From positions 8,050,635 to 8,114,634 of the forward strand of contig JAJEKV010000033.1 in assembly GCA_021234155.1 (NCBI GenBank): a DNA stretch of 64,000 bases, read 5' to 3'. The stretch's first letter is position 1. Each line of letters begins with the position of its first letter. The notes below the pieces were generated by a model that saw only the letters and a program-made list of their open reading frames with translations, was not told the DNA's origin and made no database searches. This stretch comes from Isoetes taiwanensis (lineage: Eukaryota > Streptophyta > Lycopodiopsida > Isoetales > Isoetaceae). The translations under genes and the position numbers were made by a program. Below are positions 58,300 through 64,000 of this stretch, in pieces.

Positions 58300-58806
58300 A
58301 GAAAGCTTCCCAGTTATATCTCATGAGGATCAGAAATTCTCATTGTAGATGTGGAGCAGAATAAACAGTACCTTCTTAGAGTTATCAACAATGCCCCGCA
58401 AATGGATCTCTTCATCATAATAGCATCTCACGGTCTTATAGTTGTAGAAACTGATGCATCCTACACCATTAACAATGTCACCTTTCATCCTACAGTTGTA
58501 GAAACTGATGCTCCATTAACAATGTCACCTTTCAAGAAACACATATGGATCTTCTGTAGGCTTATTACAACAAAATTGATAGAATTTACACTGCAGACTT
58601 TCCTTCCAAACCATGATTGCCAGATTATACTAGCCAAAAATTTAAGGATCACGCATATATGACAAACAAGGGTACCAAGGTTACTGTGATAGAGTATTGC
58701 GCCCAAGTTCAGCTGGTTCTTCAAGCAACCCTAAATATGCAGGATGAAGCTCATCCCTTCCACCTGCATGGCACCGACTTCTATGTCATTGGCTATGGAG
58801 AATGAG
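58300..58806 (+). pseudogene. Laccase (multicopper oxidase) pseudogene
   Basis: The frame from about 58,345 reads VEQNKQYLLRVINNAPQMDL then IASHGLIVVETDASYT. This is the laccase domain-1/2 border (GKTYLLRxINAA, xVVExDA). It is followed by a duplicated ~50-bp piece (VVETDA twice, 58,440-58,530) and then, out of frame, domain 3: GTKVTVIEYCAQVQLVLQAT and HPFHLHGTDFYVIGYGE. HPFHLHG holds copper ligands. Domain 2 is deleted, and the C-terminal HCH copper motif is absent. Laccases oxidise monolignols in the cell wall; this copy cannot. Confidence 0.88.
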
Positions 58807-58875
58807 CCAATACTATAGGATGAGAGGCTCTCTACAAGAATCAATTCTCCACAAAAAATCAATCTGCAGAAAACA

Positions 58876-59307
58876 TTGCATGCGAACTCTGACTCTCAGA
58901 CCGGAGCATATTTCATCCATCTCAGTTTAACAACTATTGCAGGTTCAGAATTCTTTTTTTTTTCAACATCTCTGATCGTCAAAATGGCATATTCCTTACA
59001 TATTCCAGACTACACATATCTCGGCCTAACAGTTAAAACATTCCACGAATATCTCTCAATCCTCACCTCCATGCCTAGAGATTGCACTTGGGGCAACCCA
59101 AAAATAGATGTAGCTTACCTTTTTGAGGAACTTTTTCAACTATTGCTTCCTTGCATGCAACATATTCCAGACCTTTCGTATTATCTTCCACACCTAGTTA
59201 TAAGAGAAAATTGCATTGCATTGCATTCCTTTTGTACACAATTTATACATAATATAATAGAAGAGAAACAAGATTTAACTATAGCTATAGGTTCACCCGT
59301 GCTGTAG
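58876..59307 (+). other. 143-codon open frame, unrecognised
   Basis: The frame is open but has a non-conserved look and includes a TTTTTTTT run. It lies just after the laccase remnant without continuing its domain. I do not think it is a gene. Confidence 0.2.
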
Positions 59308-59509
59308 CTATCTAAGTTACTCAAGAACTACAAAAGGCTGGCCTGGCAAAGGACTTAAAATCCTTGTAGTTCTTCTTGTTCCAAATCAGAATAATCAGAT
59401 TGTCAAAGGACTTAAAATCCTTTCTGATCACCTATAAAATCAATACCAATATCAAACCGTCTTATTTATTCTACAACTCCCAATCCACTTTACTCTCAGT
59501 TGTTGTGAC

Positions 59510-60125
59510 CAAGATTAAGTGTGGGATTAATCTGGCTTTTTGTAGTGTGATGTATTGACCATCTCCAAAGTACTGGCATCCCAAAGCTTACCACGGAAGC
59601 ATGTATCGAGATACTGCTTCAAACAACTGTGATCTTCGTTGTTTACACCTCTATTTATCCATGTTCTTGCATATTCCACCTGGAGAGCCAACCTACACGT
59701 TTCTCCTTCCAACAGGACTTAAGACATTGCGGACTGATTGGCCATTTGTATGCCAATTTTGGAAGTCAAGTGTCTCCCATACTTTCTGACAATAGAATAT
59801 ATGTTGTTTGAAAGCAAGACATTCTACAGGTTAAGGATCTTGTCTCGTGCAGAAGAATTGGATACAAAACCGTGGACGCATTCTAAGTCTTCCAAAGTCA
59901 CAAGTGATATCATTGGCCCCTATACTTCTACTTTATATAGAAAAATTGGCTTCACCAAAATCCTGAAGAAGTGTGCCTAATGGGACTAGTCAAAAAGCTC
60001 CATTTTGTGGCAATTCTGCATAGCATCAAAAGCCTTCCAACCCATTCCAACCCCTCGTCGCTCGTTGTTACACGTGTCCTAGTATATGGTGGTAGTGAAC
60101 TCCATTCAAAGGTATGTGTGCTTAG
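59510..60125 (-). mobile_element. LINE remnant (minus strand), fourth copy
   Basis: Minus-strand pieces are YLGMEFTTTIY (about 60,110), FDAMQNCHKMELFD (about 60,020), RKYGRHLTSKIGIQMANQSA (about 59,740) and LDTCFRGKLWDASTLEMVNT (59,527-59,712). They have the same order as at 55.5-56.2 kb. Several stop codons interrupt it. Confidence 0.75.
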
Positions 60126-61000
60126 AGCTCACACTTAAGTGCTTTCCCATATTCAAGAACAGACTCTATGCCATAAAGAACTAACATTACCACACATAAA
60201 CAATTTTTTGTATGAGCAAAGAAAAAACGATAAGTTTATCAAGACGTCATTTTAACAACATAACTATGATGCAAAAGGTACATTTTTAATAGAAAAAACC
60301 GCAGGTGCAATAAAAATAAAATACTAAAACCCATATCCCAGGTCTTTAATACCGTCAACTAAAAAATATGAAATAGCACCATAGCAAACAAATTTGTGGA
60401 TATAAAGACGTCGATTAACATTATTTCTGGACCAATGTCCATGAAAGTGTTAGTTTCAAGCACATCATATGCATCTCTTACCAGATATGCCTCATTATAA
60501 TTTCCTAGAAAAAGTTCATGCTTTTCTAATTTTGGACTATGGGAAATCCTAGTTCCTATAAAGATTTGATGCTTCACAACAAATGGTAAGTACTTAAGCA
60601 CAATAACCAAATATGATACTTACGGTAAGTTGCAAATTCACCATAACATTTTGCTTTCCAACACAAATTCCATCCTCCATCTATACGCATAAATCATGAG
60701 ACAAGGAAGACAAAGCGTTTTTGTTCAAGCTTATCAAAATCTACTATTATACCATGTTGAAATATTGGAAACGAAGCAAGAGCACAAGAATTGATCCCAC
60801 AAGACAAGATAACCTGGAAAGTTTTTTAGTGGGAACAAATTTTCAATGGTTTGGTTAGTACAATTGGTTAGGATTGCTATTCTGGGCAATATTTTGCCTA
60901 GAATCATATGGTATATGGAGATGTGTATTGAAAAGTGTACACTCCGATTTGGTATTTTGGTCTAGGGAAACTTTGTGTCGGGCGAATTTTTAGGATGTCA
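60126..61000. other. AT-rich interval without recognised features
   Basis: No supported coding sequence. Confidence 0.4.
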
Positions 61001-61551
61001 TTTTGTATGTTTACTTTATGGGCTGGCAATAGGAGCGCTTATGGTGTAGGGAAGCTTTGCTGTGATTCTTGTGCCTTATCCTTAAGGTAGTAGGCGGGTG
61101 CATCGGCCTTGAAAAAACTGGAAAAGGTTGTTCTTAAATCCTTAGATTGATTGCTTGGGGCTGGTCGAAATTGTCCTATTTGCTTGGAGCTAGTCAGATC
61201 TTATTTGAGCTTGTTCTTGCCACTTAGGAAGTGGTCTGGATTCCTTTTTGCTTACCTCTAGAGATGGCCAAAATTTGTTGTGTGGCCTTGTCACTGGCCA
61301 AAATTTGTTGTATGATCATAGGGCTTCCGATCTAGCAGATTGTTCTTGGGATTGGATACTTGCAGCCATGCCAAGGCCTTTGCCTATTATTCACATCTTT
61401 TTGGTTTGTTATTTGTTTTTGTATTTCTTTATGCTTAGAAATATTTGTAATAAGTCACATTTAATTAAAGGGGGTCAGATCCTGACGTTTGGCGTTTGGG
61501 CCTCATGCGGAAAATGAAACTCATCAAAAAAAAATAAAAAAAAAAATCTTG
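61001..61551 (+). mobile_element. Possible retroposon 3' end with poly(A)
   Basis: The sequence ends in two A-runs (61,526-61,551) after ttaattaaagggggtcag. A 17-bp phrase (tggccaaaatttgttgt) is repeated near 61,265 and 61,294. It may be an L1-type tail. No diagnostic protein motif is present. Confidence 0.3.
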
Positions 61552-61737
61552 AATTGGATGCTTGAATAGAATTTTTTCTTAATAAAACGAACCAAGCCCG
61601 AAATTGAACGGCGGAGCTGAGATCTTTGATCGGATCATTCTTGCAACTTCATGGGGGACTTGAACTGCTTAGCACTTCTGATCATTTTGTCAGCCTTTTA
61701 ACGTTGGTTTGATGAAGAGAGAAAGCGATTTGAGCTC

Positions 61738-61819
61738 AGATAGAGCCGGATTGATCCAAAAATACAGTGGCTGATAACAGATAGAGCCGGATTGATCCAA
61801 AAATACAGTGGCTGATAAC
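61738..61819 (+). repeat. Perfect 41-bp tandem duplication
   Basis: agatagagccggattgatcc...gctgataac occurs twice without a difference. Confidence 0.95.
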
Positions 61820-62724
61820 GGGTGGCCGGAAATACCACAAGAAGAAAAGAAAAGGCCAGAAATACCACATCCGACTCTAAATAGAGCGGTCCATATTGTG
61901 CAGTGTTCTAGATGGTGGTGATGATGGGAGTGAGATTCATAGCGATGCTATTTTTCCTTGCTTTGTTGCACTTAAGAAGAGGGTATGTTTTTATGTTTTT
62001 GTGTTAAGCGTCCATCGATTCATGCGCAGGTCGTCATGAAGATAACAGAGTGCCTTGGTTGAGGAGAGCAAGACGCATGTGATTCATAAGGGCATTGACA
62101 ATTCCTTAGTAGGAAAGATATTTTCAGGATGGTTGATGATTGTCAAATGTCTTTGGCCGGTGCATATGAGATACTACAAGAGTACTTTTAGTTGCACTTG
62201 ATGTTGACAATGTTACAGTTACTATAAAAAGAGACGAGGTTTTATAGAAGTCAGATGAATGAGATCAGAGCTATTCTCCGACAAAAGCTTCGGTTTTTAA
62301 GCTATTCCCTGAGCCCATCCTAAGAGGATGAAGATTATATATTTTGCCCGCTGCCTCTTCAAAAACGTGCCTATGTGAATGCTATTAAAATGTTAATTGT
62401 GAATATGAAGAATTTGGTTGAGAAAATCTAACGTGACAATCCACGTATCAGAAATATGAATTTCAGTATAAAGTTCATATGTTCGTCTATTGTAAATTTC
62501 AATGTGACTATCGTTTTTATAGTTGAGTGTACATGCTAGATTGCTACTGCTGCTTGCTTGGCAGATAATCTTGTTGTACAAAGTTTCCAAGTTTCCAATT
62601 CCAATTCCATGTATCATCCCCCTTAGCTTTTTAGTTTCCAGTCGTCTAAATTTATTGTATAGCGCTCTTCTGTACGTATTCTTATATTTCTTCTTAAGAA
62701 TAGGAAATGGGGGCTCGCCGAATT
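61820..62724. other. Interval without recognised features
   Basis: No supported gene or RNA. The minus-strand frame at 62,393-62,755 has random-looking composition. Confidence 0.4.
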
Positions 62725-62818
62725 TCGAATTAAGGTTGCATATGGAACAATGCATGTAATATCATGTTTCATCGAATTAAGGTTGCATATGGAACAATGC
62801 ATGTAATATCATGTTTCA
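62725..62818 (+). repeat. Perfect 47-bp tandem duplication
   Basis: tcgaattaaggttgcatatg...atcatgtttca occurs twice without a difference. Confidence 0.95.
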
Positions 62819-63347
62819 TCGCCAATAATGAGAGACAATAGGTCATGCAATCAATCAGATGTACCTACTAATTACGAAAACTCTTTCTGACGTATGCTAA
62901 ACCATAAAGCATTTGCCATATGGCAAACAGTCCTCAGTTACAAGCTTCCAATGGCTTCAAATCCATTTGAAGAGAATGATTACAGCTCTAGAGATAATGC
63001 TTCTCGCTAGGTTGTGGACATGCTTGAACAAACAATATCACAACCTAAAACAATATTGTAAACAACACAAAATAAAATCTCATCTGAAGTACAATGATGT
63101 ATCAAGTGTACAGGGAACTGCCGAAGTGGTGTACCTCAATTTTCTCAATCGTTGACCTATTCTTAGACTGCACAGCCCCCGAGCTTTTGTTGAATCAGCC
63201 TCCCAATCAGGAAGTGGGGATCAGATTTGTTAGCTTACAAGGCAAATTGCTTTAAAACATACAAAAGCATGCCCACGTTGCAGTTCCTACTTCCATGTAA
63301 AAACTCCGCCTCAAAAAGACTTTAGTACAAGCATGGCCCAGCACAAG
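62819..63347. other. Downstream region of the ADA1-like gene
   Basis: There is no other gene. This should contain the 3' untranslated region and poly(A) site of the minus-strand gene to the right; no single signal stands out. Confidence 0.4.
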
Positions 63348-64000
63348 TCAATGCAAAACTTTCTGTTGTTGCTCAAAGACCCTTAACATAATTCTTTCCA
63401 TTTGACTTGGCCGATTTTCACCTAATAGGTGTGAGTTAAGCTCCATAGCAACCTTGAAATCTAGCGGAGAAACTGCAGGATACTGTTTCTTACTCTCAGT
63501 TGTATCAACTGTCAATGGGAGTCCAGCAGGCTGAAAACTATGGTTAGGCCAGGTTCCATTCTGACCAGGCACAACCTTGCCTGACGACAATTTCACCTCT
63601 TGCCTATCCCAAGCTCCCTGCTCTTTGGAAGCTTGTCTTTCACCATTTTTAGGACGCCTTGATTTAACAAGCTCTACAGATGCACTTATAAGACTTTTAA
63701 GATAAACATCTAGAGCATGATTAAGCAAGTTTGCAGCATCATTGCTTACACTTTTTAGACCTGATTCTGCAGCAGCAATGTGCTCCATTCTGCAATGCAA
63801 AGTGTCCATATCAGGCAAGTCGGTAGCCTCAAGACAATCATCCTCTATCCTATGCCCTAGCAGTGTATGTGTCAAAGGCCCCAACCTAGGGCCAAGTGAT
63901 GCTTTACGAGCCGCACCAATACTTCCAACACAAAATGGTATCCCTAATGGTGCACTAATTGGACTGTTTCGTAGTATATATCCACCATTTTCATCAACAA
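63348..64000 (-). CDS. ADA1: SAGA-Tad1/ADA1-like transcriptional adaptor (partial)
   Basis: The minus-strand frame is open from the window edge to the stop at 63,348 (about 216 codons). It reads SPISAPLGIPFC and VGSIGAARKASLG, then DTLHCRMEHIAAAESGLKSV, ANLLNHALDVYLKSLI and SPLDFKVAMELNSHLLGENR. These are the conserved blocks of plant SAGA-Tad1 proteins: an (S/C)APLGIPFC block, a histone-fold-like helix region with the LLN..LD.YLK.LI core, and the C-terminal DFKVAMELNP-type motif. It acts in the nucleus as a core subunit of the SAGA histone acetyltransferase co-activator. The N-terminus lies beyond the window and no intron is seen in this part. It is the one gene here that looks intact and under constraint. 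Confidence 0.93.
   Translation of the reverse strand, partial: VDENGGYILRNSPISAPLGIPFCVGSIGAARKASLGPRLGPLTHTLLGHRIEDDCLEATDLPDMDTLHCRMEHIAAAESGLKSVSNDAANLLNHALDVYLKSLISASVELVKSRRPKNGERQASKEQGAWDRQEVKLSSGKVVPGQNGTWPNHSFQPAGLPLTVDTTESKKQYPAVSPLDFKVAMELNSHLLGENRPSQMERIMLRVFEQQQKVLH

Noticed and set aside
62393-62755. 120-codon minus-strand frame as a gene
   Set aside because: It covers one unit border of the 47-bp tandem duplication and has no recognisable domain.

Overview
The window reads as nuclear DNA of a land plant. It carries a nucleotide pyrophosphatase/phosphodiesterase (NPP) gene of the plant intronless type, a laccase pseudogene, a U-box-type ARM-repeat fragment and the 3' part of a plant SAGA-Tad1 (ADA1) gene, set in a dense mix of Ty1/copia, Ty3/gypsy, LINE, SINE and hAT remnants. 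The large transposase-like family in the left half (the type databases call DUF7869, from memory) makes me think of a seed-free plant such as a fern, lycophyte or bryophyte. The sequence alone does not settle this.

Left half (1-31,101). Positions 1-12,458 and 18,556-31,101 are two head-to-tail copies of one segment, separated by 12,459-18,555. Each copy holds, in order: the 5' part of a lysine-rich minus-strand gene, a divergent spacer, a plus-strand transposase-like gene, an unrecognised minus-strand fragment, and an NPP gene on the minus strand split by a copia element. The middle segment holds a second transposase-like reading frame, a 3 x ~185-bp tandem repeat, an FCP1-like phosphatase piece and a ULP1 (C48) protease piece. 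Together 12.5-24.6 kb looks like one large DNA transposon-like element. Most of 1-25 kb is broken by small changes concentrated at CTG/CAG triplets. This looks more like base-calling error over CHG-methylated DNA than real decay. The right copy from about 25.2 to 31.1 kb is clean: a 4,681-bp copia with identical 239-bp LTRs, a 5-bp target duplication (cgaag), a primer site matching the anticodon arm of initiator tRNA-Met, and a nearly open polyprotein.

Middle (31-47 kb). This part has several copies of a LINE family whose 3' ends carry different microsatellite tails, a GC-rich LINE body at 34.2-37.0 kb, tRNA-derived SINE pieces with TATC tails, a 275-bp direct repeat around 1.4 kb of insert, a gypsy integrase fragment, a hAT transposase-like gene in exons, and an L1-type tail.

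Right part (47-64 kb). A minus-strand copia with a complete 520-bp LTR and a standard tRNA-Met primer site is cut off inside integrase and joined to U-box ARM-repeat sequence. Next come a decayed coiled-coil reading frame ending near a polypurine tract and LTR-like start, two more LINE remnants, several short tandem duplications, the laccase pseudogene, and the ADA1-like gene running off the right edge. The only gene here that looks functional is ADA1. The NPP gene is disabled by the copia and by a frameshift present in both copies.
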